Assembly (NCBI GenBank): GCA_040235415.1
Contig: JBECKR010000283.1
Span: forward strand, 1-14,523
From: JBECKR01 sp040235415
GTDB taxonomy: Bacteria > Acidobacteriota > Polarisedimenticolia > Polarisedimenticolales > Polarisedimenticolaceae
Length of the DNA stretch: 14,523 bases
Direction of reading: 5' to 3'
A model generated the notes under the pieces. It did not search any database and had not been told where the DNA came from. It worked only from the letters and a program-made list of their open reading frames with translations. The position numbers and the translations under genes are program-made. Shown here in pieces: positions 1 through 7,155 of the stretch. Within the stretch, counting starts at the first letter, position 1; each line of letters opens with the position of its first letter.

Positions 1-1231
1 GGCGGGTCATGAGGTCGGCGTACGCCCGCACCAGCGCACGCTCGACGACCGGCGCCTCGCGGGCCTCGACCGCGCGCCGCCGCCAGGCCAGCAGGAGCTT
101 CGGGAGCGGGATCCGCACCGGGCAGACCTCCTCGCACGCGCCGCACAGGCTCGACGCCGAGGGCAGCGAGGCCGCACGCCCGAGCCCGAGGAGCCCCGGC
201 GCGAGCACCGCCCCGATCGGGCCGGAGTACGTGAAGCCGTAGGCGTGCCCGCCGGTCTGGCGGAACACCGGGCAGGCGTTGACGCACGCCGAGCAGCGGA
301 TGCAGCGCAGCGTCTCCCACGCCTCGTCGTCGTCGAGCATCGCGGACCGCCCGTGATCGACGAGCACGACGTGCAGCGCCTCGGGGCCGTCCGGGTCCCC
401 CGGGCCTCGCGGCCCCCGGATCAGCGACACGAACGTCCCGATCGTCTGCCCGGTCGCGGCGCGGCTCGTGAGACCGAGGAACGCCGCGAGGTCGGCGGTC
501 CCCGGCAGCACCTTCTCGATCCCGACGAGCGCGACGTGCACGCGCGGCAACGACGTCGCGAGCCGGATGTTCCCTTCGTTCTCGATCAGCGCGATCGTGC
601 CGGTCTCGGCCACGAGGAAGTTCGCCCCCGTGATCCCGAGGTCGGCGCGCAGGAACCCGTCGCGCAGCACGCGGCGCGCGGCGGCCGCGAGCGTCTCGGG
701 GCTCGCGCCGGGCGGCGTGCCGAGCCGCTCCGAGAACAGCCGCCGGATGTCGTCGAGCCCGCGGTGGATCGCGGGAGCCAGGATGTGGCTCGGCGGCTCG
801 CCGAGAAGCTGCACGACGTACTCGCCGAGGTCGGTCTCGAGCACCTCGACCCCGAGCGCCTCGAGCGCGCGGTTCACGCCGAGCTCCTCGGACAGCATGC
901 TCTTGCCCTTGACGACGCGCTTCGCGCCGTGCGCCCGCACGATCTCACGGAGCACGGCGTGGACGTCCTCGGGCCGCTCCGCCCAGTGCACCGTCGCGCC
1001 GCGCTCGACGAGCCGGGCCTCGGCCTGCTCGAGGTAGCCCGCGAGGTTCGCGAGCACGTGGCTGCGGACCCGCTCCGCCCAGGCTCGCCGGCGCTCGACG
1101 TCGATCGCGGCGTACGCCGCGCGGCGCTGCGCGTCGAGGTGCGCGGTCCCGACCGTCACCGAGCGCCGCATGCCGGGCTCGGTCTCGAGGATGCGCCGCG
1201 CGCGCGCGCGGAAGTCGATCCGCTCAGGCAC
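1..1231 (-). CDS. lutB: LutB-like iron-sulfur protein of L-lactate oxidation (C-terminus beyond the window)
   Basis: LutB is the iron-sulfur subunit of the LutABC (YkgEFG) system that oxidises L-lactate to pyruvate in the cytoplasm. Translation from a GTG at 1229-1231 gives 410 codons before the window edge; family members are about 470 residues, so roughly the last 60 are missing. Residues about 70-290 form the LUD (DUF162) domain, including KGKSMLSEE and TGANFLVAETGTIAL. Two ferredoxin-like Cys clusters follow: C310, C313, C316, C320 (CIRCSACVNACP) and C363, C366, C370 (CGACEEVCP). The start is chosen because the GTG overlaps the end of lutA by 8 nt (GTGCCTGA), implying translational coupling. 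lutC is not seen upstream and could lie past the left edge. The family assignment is secure; the substrate (L-lactate) is inferred from the family. Confidence 0.9.
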   Translation of the reverse strand, partial: MPERIDFRARARRILETEPGMRRSVTVGTAHLDAQRRAAYAAIDVERRRAWAERVRSHVLANLAGYLEQAEARLVERGATVHWAERPEDVHAVLREIVRAHGAKRVVKGKSMLSEELGVNRALEALGVEVLETDLGEYVVQLLGEPPSHILAPAIHRGLDDIRRLFSERLGTPPGASPETLAAAARRVLRDGFLRADLGITGANFLVAETGTIALIENEGNIRLATSLPRVHVALVGIEKVLPGTADLAAFLGLTSRAATGQTIGTFVSLIRGPRGPGDPDGPEALHVVLVDHGRSAMLDDDEAWETLRCIRCSACVNACPVFRQTGGHAYGFTYSGPIGAVLAPGLLGLGRAASLPSASSLCGACEEVCPVRIPLPKLLLAWRRRAVEAREAPVVERALVRAYADLMTR

Positions 1232-1943
1232 GGCGCGCCTCGAGCAGCAGGCTCGCGAGGTGCCGCACCGGCGGCCCGGCCCCGCGCCGCGCGATCCGTC
1301 CCGCGAGGTGCAGGAGGCACCCGCCGTCGGCCGAGGTCAGGACGTCGACCCCGGGCAGGGTGTCGAGCTTGCGGTCGGCCATCGCGGCCGAGACCTCGGG
1401 GAGCTTGACCGCGAACACCCCGCCGAACCCGCAGCACTCCTCCGCGGCCTCCCACGCGACGACCTCCGCTCCGGCCCCGCGCAGCAGCCGCTCGGCGCGG
1501 TCGGCGACCCCGATCTCGCGGAGCGCGTGGCAGCCGGGGTGGCAGGCGACGCGCCGCCCCGCGAGCCCGCCCCCCAAGCTCTCGACGCCGAGGACGTCGA
1601 CGAGGTACTCGGCGAGTTCGAACGTCCGCCCGGCGAGCCCGGCGACGCGCCGGTCGTCGGGCAGGATCTCGGGGTAGTGCCGCCGCAGCATCGCGGCGCA
1701 GCTCCCCGACGGCAGCACGACGTCGCCGGCGCCGTCGAACACGTCGAGGGTGTGGAGCGCCATGCGGCGGGCCTCCTCGGCGTACCCGGCGTTCGCCGCC
1801 GGCTGCCCGCAGCAGGTCTGCGCCTCGCGGAACTCGACCTCGACGCCGAGCGCGCGCAGCAGGCGCACCGCGTCCGCGACGGCGTCCGCGAAGAACTGGT
1901 CCGCGAGGCAGGTCGCGAACAGCGACGCGCGGCGCGCGGGCAT
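1224..1943 (-). CDS. lutA: LutA-like CCG-domain protein (L-lactate oxidation)
   Basis: This 239-residue protein has the length of LutA/YkgE, the cysteine-rich subunit of the L-lactate oxidation complex, related to the C subunit of glycolate oxidase and to heterodisulfide reductase subunit B. Two CCG domains are visible. The first has C12, then 31 residues, CCG at 44-46 and C82. The second has CHPGC at 134-138, CCG at 170-172 and C209. CCG cysteines in this family bind Fe-S clusters. The ATG at 1943 follows directly on the TAG stop of the upstream GFA gene (TAGATG), with only a weak GAGG further upstream, so translation probably depends on coupling. Its stop overlaps the GTG of lutB. Confidence 0.92.
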   Translation of the reverse strand: MPARRASLFATCLADQFFADAVADAVRLLRALGVEVEFREAQTCCGQPAANAGYAEEARRMALHTLDVFDGAGDVVLPSGSCAAMLRRHYPEILPDDRRVAGLAGRTFELAEYLVDVLGVESLGGGLAGRRVACHPGCHALREIGVADRAERLLRGAGAEVVAWEAAEECCGFGGVFAVKLPEVSAAMADRKLDTLPGVDVLTSADGGCLLHLAGRIARRGAGPPVRHLASLLLEARRA

Positions 1944-2342
1944 CTAGGGCTTCGCCTCGTCGTGGCGCGGAAGCTCGTCCGTGATCGCGTCCCACGACGC
2001 CTTCGACCCGACGAAGATGTGGTAGGCGTTCTCGCAGGCGAACGGCGTCTCGACCGTCCCGAGACGCAGCCGCCGCTCCTCCGGTCGCGCGTCCCGCGCG
2101 CTGTAGATCGGGCTCCCGCAGCGCGAGCAGAACACCCGCGCCTTGCCGGGACGGTCGCGGAACTCCTTGAGCAGCTCCCGTCCCGACGTGACCTCGAACC
2201 GCGCCGTCTCGATCGGGGAGACGGCGGCGAATGCCGACCCCTGCGCCTTGCGGCACCGCGAGCAGTGGCACATCGAGATCTCGTCGATCTCGCCGTCGTA
2301 GCGGTACCGCACGCCGCCGCACAGACAGCCGCCGACGATCAT
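1944..2342 (-). CDS. GFA/CENP-V family zinc protein
   Basis: This 132-residue protein has the GFA (glutathione-dependent formaldehyde-activating, CENP-V/GFA) fold. The hallmark cysteines are all present: C6 and C8 (GGCLCGGVRY), C25, C27, C30 (CHCSRCRK) and C72, C75 (FCSRCGSPIY), which bind structural and catalytic zinc in the family. The ATG at 2340-2342 is chosen because GGAGG lies at 2351-2355, 8 nt upstream, and because the family begins right before GGCxCG; the open frame continues upstream without family features. It is the first gene of a tight unit with lutA and lutB. Most family members have no proven substrate, so a role in formaldehyde or thiol-adduct chemistry is only a possibility here. 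Confidence 0.88.
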   Translation of the reverse strand: MIVGGCLCGGVRYRYDGEIDEISMCHCSRCRKAQGSAFAAVSPIETARFEVTSGRELLKEFRDRPGKARVFCSRCGSPIYSARDARPEERRLRLGTVETPFACENAYHIFVGSKASWDAITDELPRHDEAKP

Positions 2343-2350
2343 GCCGGGGT

Positions 2351-2355
2351 CCTCC
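2351..2355 (-). promoter_or_regulatory. Shine-Dalgarno site that fixes the GFA gene start
   Basis: GGAGG on the minus strand, 8 nt from the ATG at 2342. It supports the 132-residue start over an upstream in-frame start near 2501 that would overlap the zinc-finger gene. Confidence 0.7.
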
Positions 2356-2401
2356 GGGGGGATTGAAGCACGGCGGCGCGGGGAAGGCGAGGGGACGCTC
2401 T

Positions 2402-2614
2402 CTACCCCTCCTCCCGCTTGCCCTGGCACGCGACGCACAGCCGCACGCCGGGGACGGCCTCGCGGCGCTTCGCGGGGATCTCGGCGCCGCAGTCCTCGCA
2501 CGCCTCGAGGCTCTCGCCCTGCGGCGCGTCGCGTCGCGCGCGGTCGAGCGCCTCCGCGACCTTGCTGTCGATCTCGTCGTGGACCGCGCCGTCCTTCGCC
2601 CAGCCGACCGCCAT
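2402..2614 (-). CDS. Small DksA/TraR-type C4 zinc-finger protein
   Basis: A 70-residue protein with an N-terminal helical stretch and a C-terminal C4 zinc finger, C39-x2-C42-x17-C60-x2-C63 (ACEDCGAEI and CVACQ). This is the arrangement of the short, phage-like DksA/TraR proteins such as YbiI. Full-length DksA binds the RNA polymerase secondary channel through a longer coiled coil with acidic tip residues; the short form keeps little of this, so direct transcription control is uncertain. The ATG at 2612-2614 is supported by GGAGG at 2621-2625, 6 nt upstream; the upstream in-frame extension is arginine-rich and not family-like. It lies 59 nt upstream of the GFA gene and 81 nt downstream of the secreted-protein gene. 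Confidence 0.82.
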   Translation of the reverse strand: MAVGWAKDGAVHDEIDSKVAEALDRARRDAPQGESLEACEDCGAEIPAKRREAVPGVRLCVACQGKREEG

Positions 2615-2640
2615 CCGCTGCCTCCCGGGGGGCGATCGCG

Positions 2641-2684
2641 GCGCCCCCGCTCGGCGCAGTCTACGACGGGCGCGGCGGGGGCGC
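2641..2684 (-). terminator. 10-bp inverted repeat after the secreted-protein gene
   Basis: GCGCCCCCGC at 2641-2650 pairs perfectly with GCGGGGGCGC at 2675-2684, with a 24-nt loop. It starts 11 nt beyond the stop of the secreted-protein gene and ends before the zinc-finger gene. There is no T-run after it, so it may be a weak terminator, an attenuator or an mRNA-stabilising stem rather than a classic intrinsic terminator. Confidence 0.4.
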
Positions 2685-2695
2685 ACCCGGCGGCG

Positions 2696-3286
2696 CTACT
2701 CCGCCCCGGATACCGCGGCGACGAACGTCCCCGGATTCGGCCCTCCCGGGTAGGCGCCGGTTCCGCTGAAGTGCAAGCCCTGGAGCTCGCCCTCGACGCC
2801 GTGCCCGACCGCGCTGTAGAAGCCGCGGTTCGCGATCTGGTCGAACGTCCCGGACCAGGTGCCCTCCCAGGCGCCCGTCCCCTCGATCTCCCAGCGGAAG
2901 CTGCCCCAGCAGCGTCCCCGATAGGCTCCGTCCAGGATGCAGTTCCCGACCACCGTGTTCGAGCCGTCGAACATCGCGGCCGCGTCGCCGTCGAGACCGG
3001 CGTAGACGAACCGGTTGGCGTTCCCGCGAACCAGGATCTGCTGCGTGTCGGGCGAGCAGGGCGGGAACGTCCCGGTGGGCTCTCCGCCGACGCAGCGGAA
3101 CTCGGGCGGAGCGACCGCCTCTTGGAAGACCTCGTAGCACGAGGCGAACTGCAGGGCCTGCTGCGACGCCATGCGCGAGCCGTGGAACGTGCCCGGATCG
3201 CGATCTCGCGTGGCGGCGAGCGCCAGCGCGGAGCCGAGAACGACGAGGAGAACGACGACGAGCCAGCCGACCCTACGCCGAGACAT
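2696..3286 (-). CDS. Secreted protein of unknown function
   Basis: I do not recognise the family. The 196-residue product begins with a clear Sec signal peptide: MSRRR, a hydrophobic core at about residues 7-24 (GWLVVVLLVVLGSALALA) and an Ala-rich cleavage region near 24-26. The mature part has five cysteines (50, 65, 77, 116, 126). Its C-terminal half (about 112-178) is rich in Gly, Thr and aromatic residues with repeats of the type GTGAWEGTWSGTF and GLHFSGTGAY, which suggests a small beta-barrel or beta-sandwich. The ATG at 3284-3286 is preferred over one 21 nt upstream because GGGAGGAG (3291-3298) is correctly placed for it. It is the first minus-strand gene after the divergent intergenic region. 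Confidence 0.75.
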   Translation of the reverse strand: MSRRRVGWLVVVLLVVLGSALALAATRDRDPGTFHGSRMASQQALQFASCYEVFQEAVAPPEFRCVGGEPTGTFPPCSPDTQQILVRGNANRFVYAGLDGDAAAMFDGSNTVVGNCILDGAYRGRCWGSFRWEIEGTGAWEGTWSGTFDQIANRGFYSAVGHGVEGELQGLHFSGTGAYPGGPNPGTFVAAVSGAE

Positions 3287-3290
3287 GGTG

Positions 3291-3298
3291 CTCCTCCC
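3291..3298 (-). promoter_or_regulatory. Strong Shine-Dalgarno site deciding the secreted-protein start
   Basis: GGGAGGAG on the minus strand, 4 nt from the ATG at 3286. It sits between the two candidate ATGs, so it can serve only the downstream one. Confidence 0.7.
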
Positions 3299-3436
3299 GG
3301 TGGCCAAGGAGGCATCCGCGCCGGGCGGGAGCGAGCCGAGTCTACGCGGGAGCCGCCGTCGCGTCGCGGCGTCGAGACGGCGAATTCCGGGCCATGAGAG
3401 CCCAGGCGGTGAGCATGGAGGATGCCGGTCGCGGGA

Positions 3437-3467
3437 TTCGCATCCACGGCGCCCGAGGGGCTACACT
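3437..3467 (+). promoter_or_regulatory. Weak candidate sigma-70 promoter for the 96-residue gene
   Basis: A -10-like TACACT lies at 3462-3467, with TTCGCA (4 of 6 matches to TTGACA) at 3437-3442 but a spacing of 19 nt, longer than ideal. It is the only A/T-richer hexamer pair seen ahead of the gene, about 70 nt before the start codon. Confidence 0.25.
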
Positions 3468-3538
3468 CGCACCCGAGCGAAGTGGAAGGCCGCCGCCGCG
3501 GCCCGTTGTTCTACGTACCTCGAGGAAAGGAGCAAGCG

Positions 3539-3829
3539 ATGCCGGTCGTACTCGTCTCACCCCCCGGCTTCACGCGCGAACAGTACGAAACCTCGGTCCA
3601 GAAGCTCACGGGCAAGAAGGACCGCGTCGAGACGATCGCCGACTGGCCCGTCCCGGGACTGATCGCGCACATCGCCGGAGAGAGTCCGAGCGGATTCCGC
3701 GTCGTCGACGTCTGGGAGTCCCGAGAGGCGCTCGACCGCTTCGGCCCGCGCCTGGGAGCGATCTTTGCCGAGATCGGCGTCGAGGGCGAGCCCGAGATCT
3801 ACGAGACGCACACGTTCGTGTCCAAGTAG
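3539..3829 (+). CDS. Small conserved-type protein, probable dimeric alpha/beta-barrel fold
   Basis: This 96-residue protein begins MPVVLVSPPGFTREQYE and ends in a pattern of the type EPEIYETHTFVSK. The layout is a short beta strand, an EQYExxxxKL helix, a conserved GFRVVDVWESREALDRF block (about 52-67), then a second helix. It resembles small stand-alone proteins of the ferredoxin-like/ABM (antibiotic biosynthesis monooxygenase) fold that are common in soil bacteria and mostly uncharacterised. No catalytic residue is evident, so no reaction is assigned. The start at 3539 is favoured over an upstream in-frame ATG at 3422 because AAAGGAG (3526-3532) sits 6 nt before it and the family-like sequence starts there. 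It stands alone, with no close partner. Confidence 0.75.
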   Translation: MPVVLVSPPGFTREQYETSVQKLTGKKDRVETIADWPVPGLIAHIAGESPSGFRVVDVWESREALDRFGPRLGAIFAEIGVEGEPEIYETHTFVSK

Positions 3830-3943
3830 CGTCGGGGTCGACTCGAGCGCGTCGAAGGGCGGCAGACCCGCGCGCGCGAGTCGAACACCGGCACCATGCC
3901 TCCTCGTTTCATCTCGCGGTAGCTTCCACGCTCCACGGGGGCC

Positions 3944-4504
3944 ATGGCTCGCGTCGTGGGCTGGCTCATGAATCGGCGCAACGCCGAAAGGAACGCGTTC
4001 GCCGTCGAACGATTCGAGCTCGGCCCGTCCGATCGCCCGCTCGAAATCGGGTTCGGTGGCGGCGTTGCGCTTCGGTTTCTCGTCGGGCGTGCCTCGTTCG
4101 TCGGGGGAGTCGATCTCTCGCTGGGGATGGTCGAGAGGGCGAAATCCAAGTACTCCGCCGCCGCGATCGCCGGCCGCGCGGACTTTCGCGAGGGTGCGGT
4201 CGAAGCCATTCCCTTCGATGCCGCGTCGCTCGGGAAGGCGTTCACCGTCCACACGGTGTACTTCTGGCGCTCGCTCGACGCGGGTTTCGCCGAGATCCGA
4301 CGCGTGCTCACGGCCGGAGGTCGCGTGGTCGTCGGCTTCCTTCCGAAGGAGTGGATGGACCGACTCGGACATCCCCCGGACGTCTTCACGGCGCGAACGC
4401 GCGACGAGATCACGGCCGCACTCACGGCCTCCGGTTTCGAGCACGTCCATATCGAACGCCCGGACCCGGCCACACGTTGGAACGCCGCCGTCGCCACGCG
4501 CTGA
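3944..4504 (+). CDS. Class I SAM-dependent methyltransferase
   Basis: A 186-residue Rossmann-fold methyltransferase of the Methyltransf_11 type. The SAM-binding motif I is LEIGFGGG at residues 33-40, the acidic residue ending strand beta2 is D57 (GVDLS), and a motif with EGAVEAIPFDAASLGKAF (about 83-100) fits the UbiE/COQ5-like region around strand beta4. The product is short for this fold, with little substrate-binding insertion, so the substrate cannot be deduced. The start at 3944 is chosen because homologous proteins begin with a similar GWLM...RNAERN segment; a second ATG at 3968 is possible. It lies 33 nt upstream of the GNAT gene, so the two may be co-transcribed. Confidence 0.85.
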   Translation: MARVVGWLMNRRNAERNAFAVERFELGPSDRPLEIGFGGGVALRFLVGRASFVGGVDLSLGMVERAKSKYSAAAIAGRADFREGAVEAIPFDAASLGKAFTVHTVYFWRSLDAGFAEIRRVLTAGGRVVVGFLPKEWMDRLGHPPDVFTARTRDEITAALTASGFEHVHIERPDPATRWNAAVATR

Positions 4505-4537
4505 GATCCCGTGCTAGAAAGGAAAGAAATCGGACCC

Positions 4538-5134
4538 ATGGAAGACAAGCCGCACCAGCCGCCGACGATCGAGCTCGACGGCGCGCGCCTACGACCGCTC
4601 CGTGAGGCCGACGCCGACGCGCTCTACGCCTACCTGCGGGATCCCGTCGTTACGGAATCGACCAGCTATCCGGTCATCTCGGTTCCGATGGTCGAAGCGA
4701 TGATCGAGCGGTCCGTGAGCCGTTGGGACGCGGACGAGCTGTCCAGATGGGGAATCGCCCTCCGGCACGACGATCGGATCGTCGGCACCTGCGGTTTCGT
4801 CGATTGGTCCCGGGTGCACCGCTGGGCGGAGCTGGCGTTCGACCTGGCGCATGCTCACTGGGGCAAGGGGCTGATGCGCCAGGCCGTGGCCGCGGTGCTT
4901 CGGTGGACCTACCGGCAGGACCGGGTCGATCGCGTGCAGGCCTTCGTCCGGGTCGACAACGAGCGGTCACGACGCTTGCTCGAGCGCAGCGGGTTCGTGC
5001 GTGAGGGTCGCTTGAGGAATTACCGCGTGTGCCGCGGGCAACCGCACGACTTCTACGTCTACGGCTTGCTGCGGTCGGATTGGGCGGCCGCCGAACGACG
5101 GCAAGCGGCGGACGGCACCTCGCAACCGCGCTGA
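4538..5134 (+). CDS. GNAT-family N-acetyltransferase (RimJ/RimL-like)
   Basis: This 198-residue protein has the layout of the RimJ/RimL-type GNAT group (Acetyltransf_3), which transfers acetyl from acetyl-CoA to an amino group of a protein or small molecule. It shows the N-terminal LRPLREADADALYAYLRDP strand-helix, the central IVGTCGFVDW strand, and the acetyl-CoA loop HWGKGLMRQAVAAVL (about 107-121), which replaces the common QxxGxG/A. A VDNERSRRLLERSGF segment (about 146-160) and a C-terminal HDFYVYGLLR strand follow. The ATG at 4538 is preferred to the GTG at 4511 because an AAAGGAAAG stretch (4518-4526) lies upstream of the ATG and nothing similar precedes the GTG. The substrate is not predictable. 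Confidence 0.87.
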   Translation: MEDKPHQPPTIELDGARLRPLREADADALYAYLRDPVVTESTSYPVISVPMVEAMIERSVSRWDADELSRWGIALRHDDRIVGTCGFVDWSRVHRWAELAFDLAHAHWGKGLMRQAVAAVLRWTYRQDRVDRVQAFVRVDNERSRRLLERSGFVREGRLRNYRVCRGQPHDFYVYGLLRSDWAAAERRQAADGTSQPR

Positions 5135-5185
5135 TGCCGAGCGTCAGGCGGCTCCCACAACGACCGGATCGCGAGCGAGAACGAA

Positions 5186-5504
5186 ATGGCCGAACAGAGC
5201 TTGAACCGGCGCGACATGTCGAAGCGGACGGCCGCCGTCGGCAGTGCGCCGTTGCTCGCAGGAGCAGGCCCCGAAGACCTCGCCGCAACTCCCGCGCGAT
5301 CGGTCCGTCGCAATCTGCGATGCATCGACGTTCACCATCACATTCTCCCGCCCGAATACGTCCGCCGGATCGGCCCCTCCGTGATCGGCGCACCCGCGGG
5401 CAGGTCCGATGCGAGCTACGCTCCCGCTGCCCGACGCCGACGCGAGCCTCGCCGAAGTCCGACACGCCTACAGGTTGGCTCGTTCGTCGGGCCGCCGGAC
5501 CTGA
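5186..5504 (+). pseudogene. Decayed Tat-exported amidohydrolase (ACMSD-like)
   Basis: Two pieces of one amidohydrolase remain. The first, from ATG 5186, carries a Tat-like leader (NRRDMSKRTAAVGSAPLLAG) followed by the metal-binding start of the fold, CIDVHHHILPPEYVRRIG. The second piece, 5409-5504, is one base out of frame and reads TLPLPDADASLAEVRHAYR, matching the FxTLPLPDxDxSLxE segment that lies far downstream in 2-amino-3-carboxymuconate-semialdehyde decarboxylase-like amidohydrolases. About 100 residues between them are gone and the rest of the TIM barrel is missing, so this is an internal deletion plus frameshift and 3' truncation. The first frame runs on as noise to a TGA at 5531-5533 that overlaps the DoxX start (TGATG). 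No enzyme can be made. Confidence 0.7.
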
Positions 5505-5532
5505 TCCGGAAGCGCAAGTCGAGGGGAACGTG

Positions 5533-5904
5533 ATGAACGTACTGTTGTGGGTCTCGCAGGTTCTCGCCGCGCTCGTGTACGGGGCGTCGGGCATCATGAA
5601 GGTCTTCATGTTCGAGAAGATCAGCCAGGACGTCCCATCCTTCGGCGCGTTGCCGCGGGAAGCGTGGACGGCGCTGGGCATCTTGGAGCTCATCTGCACG
5701 ATCGGGCTCGTCGTTCCCGCTGCCTTCCATTGGCGTCCGCAACTGACCATCTTGGCCGCGGCACTCTTGGCGGTCGAAAGCCTCGTGTTCATCTGGGTGC
5801 ACGTCAAATACCATGAGACGACGTCCGTGATCTTGAGCGCCGTGTTGGGGCTCGTCATGGCGTTTGTCGTGTACGGCCGGGCGGTCCTCAGGCCGATCGT
5901 CTGA
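5533..5904 (+). CDS. DoxX-like family membrane protein
   Basis: A 123-residue protein with four predicted membrane helices at about 2-22, 45-65, 69-90 and 97-116, and the conserved first-helix pattern YGASGIMKVF of the DoxX-like family. An acidic residue in helix 2 (E52 in LGILELICTIGL) is typical. Family members sit in the inner membrane and have been linked to redox and thiol stress or to thiosulfate:quinone oxidoreductase in some organisms, but most are uncharacterised. The ATG at 5533 has GAGGGG at 5521-5526, 6 nt upstream. The stop codon of the decayed amidohydrolase frame overlaps this ATG. Confidence 0.85.
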   Translation: MNVLLWVSQVLAALVYGASGIMKVFMFEKISQDVPSFGALPREAWTALGILELICTIGLVVPAAFHWRPQLTILAAALLAVESLVFIWVHVKYHETTSVILSAVLGLVMAFVVYGRAVLRPIV

Positions 5905-5988
5905 ACGGCCGGGAAGGGGGGCGGCCCGACGGCTCGATTCAGGCGTTCGGCGGCAGATGATCATGCGAGCCGGAGCGCGAGACCTACC

Positions 5989-7155
5989 ATGGGATCACCT
6001 CTACACGTCACCCCGTTCTCGATCCGGATCGAGGCGGAGGTCCTGTCCGACCTCCGAGATCGCATCCGTCGCACGCGCTGGCCTGATCCGGCGCCGGGCG
6101 CGGCCTGGGAGCAGGGGACCGACCTCCGGTACCTCGAACAGCTGCTCGCGTATTGGGCCGACGGCTTCGATTGGCGCGCACGAGAGCGCGAGCTGAATGC
6201 GGCCCATCACTTCCGCGCCGATCTCGACGGCGTCCGGATCCACTTCGTCCATGAGCGGGCCAGACGCGGGCACGGCATTCCGCTGATCCTGACCCACGGC
6301 TGGCCCAGCACGTTCGCCGAGTTGCTTCCGCTCGTGCCGTTCCTGACCGACCCGGGCGCCCACGGCGTCGACGGTCCCGCCTTCGACGTCGTCATTCCTT
6401 CCCTGCCCGGCTACGGGTTCTCCGAGCGGCCCGCCCGGGTGGGCGTGAACTATCGGCACGTCGCCGGGCTGTGGCACCGCCTCATGCGCGGCCTGGGCTA
6501 CGAGCGCTACGGGGCTCAAGGCGGGGACTTCGGAGCCGGGGTTGCCACGTTCATGGCGCTGACCGATCCCCGGCCGATGATCGGCGTCCACCTGAGTAAT
6601 CTGGAGATCGCGCCTTACACCGGACCCGGGGCGCGGCCACTGTCGCCGGCGGAGAAAGCCTATCGCGAGCGCAACGAGGCGTTCTGGCAAGACGAGTACG
6701 GTTACAAGGCCATCCAGTCGACGAGGCCCCAGACGCTCGGATACGGGCTGAACGACTCGCCCGCCGGGCTCGCCGCCTGGATTCTGGAGAAGTGGCGCTC
6801 CTGGTCCGATTCCCGCGGCGATCTCGATGGGCGCTTCTCCCGTGACTTCTTGTTGACCACGGTCACGCTCTATTGGGCCACGCAGACGATCACGTCCTCG
6901 ATGCGGGACTACTTCGACAACGACAACAGGCGGTTCCGAGTCACGCTCGGACCCCAGGAGTTCGTCGACGTGCCGACCGGCATCGCCGTCTTCACCAGCA
7001 ACTTCGTCGATGAGGGAACGCCTCCCCGGGAGTGGGCCGAACGCCTGTACAACGTGCGCCGGTGGACCCCGATGCCGAGCGGCGGGCACTTTGCCGCGGT
7101 CGAGGAGCCCGAGTTGCTCGCCCGCGATATCGCGGCGTTCTTCGCCGGTCCATGA
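5989..7155 (+). CDS. Epoxide hydrolase with N-terminal EHN domain
   Basis: This 388-residue protein has the size and layout of the microsomal-type epoxide hydrolases, which open epoxides to diols through an ester intermediate. Residues 1-110 form the EHN domain (VTPFSIRIEAEVLSDLRDRI, later WPDPAPG and YLEQLLAYW). The alpha/beta hydrolase core shows the oxyanion-hole HGWP at 103-106, the LPGYGFSERP motif near 139-148, the nucleophile D180 in GGDFGAGV (usually GGDWG) and the catalytic histidine H367 in GGHFAAVEEPE. The acidic partner is probably in the region just after VFTSNF. No signal peptide is seen, so it is likely cytoplasmic. The ribosome site is weak. There is no pathway partner nearby; the substrate is unknown. 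Confidence 0.93.
   Translation: MGSPLHVTPFSIRIEAEVLSDLRDRIRRTRWPDPAPGAAWEQGTDLRYLEQLLAYWADGFDWRARERELNAAHHFRADLDGVRIHFVHERARRGHGIPLILTHGWPSTFAELLPLVPFLTDPGAHGVDGPAFDVVIPSLPGYGFSERPARVGVNYRHVAGLWHRLMRGLGYERYGAQGGDFGAGVATFMALTDPRPMIGVHLSNLEIAPYTGPGARPLSPAEKAYRERNEAFWQDEYGYKAIQSTRPQTLGYGLNDSPAGLAAWILEKWRSWSDSRGDLDGRFSRDFLLTTVTLYWATQTITSSMRDYFDNDNRRFRVTLGPQEFVDVPTGIAVFTSNFVDEGTPPREWAERLYNVRRWTPMPSGGHFAAVEEPELLARDIAAFFAGP

Larger units (their letters stand above)
3287..3538. other. Divergent intergenic region
   Basis: About 250 nt between the minus-strand secreted-protein gene and the plus-strand 96-residue gene. No convincing gene is seen; the open frames here have low-complexity Arg/Ala-rich translations. 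It should hold promoters for both directions, and the best plus-strand candidate is listed separately. Confidence 0.6.

Noticed and set aside
245..2366. Long plus-strand frames opposite lutA and lutB
   Set aside because: They are antisense shadows of genes with recognisable Cys motifs; no domain pattern is visible in them.
1156..3447. A 763-codon open frame on the minus strand
   Set aside because: Its translation is low-complexity Arg/Pro/Ser-rich and it runs across several well-supported genes in another frame, as expected from GC-rich composition.
4511..4537. GTG at 4511 as the GNAT start
   Set aside because: No ribosome site precedes it, while the ATG at 4538 follows a purine-rich AAAGGAAAG stretch and begins just before the conserved strand.
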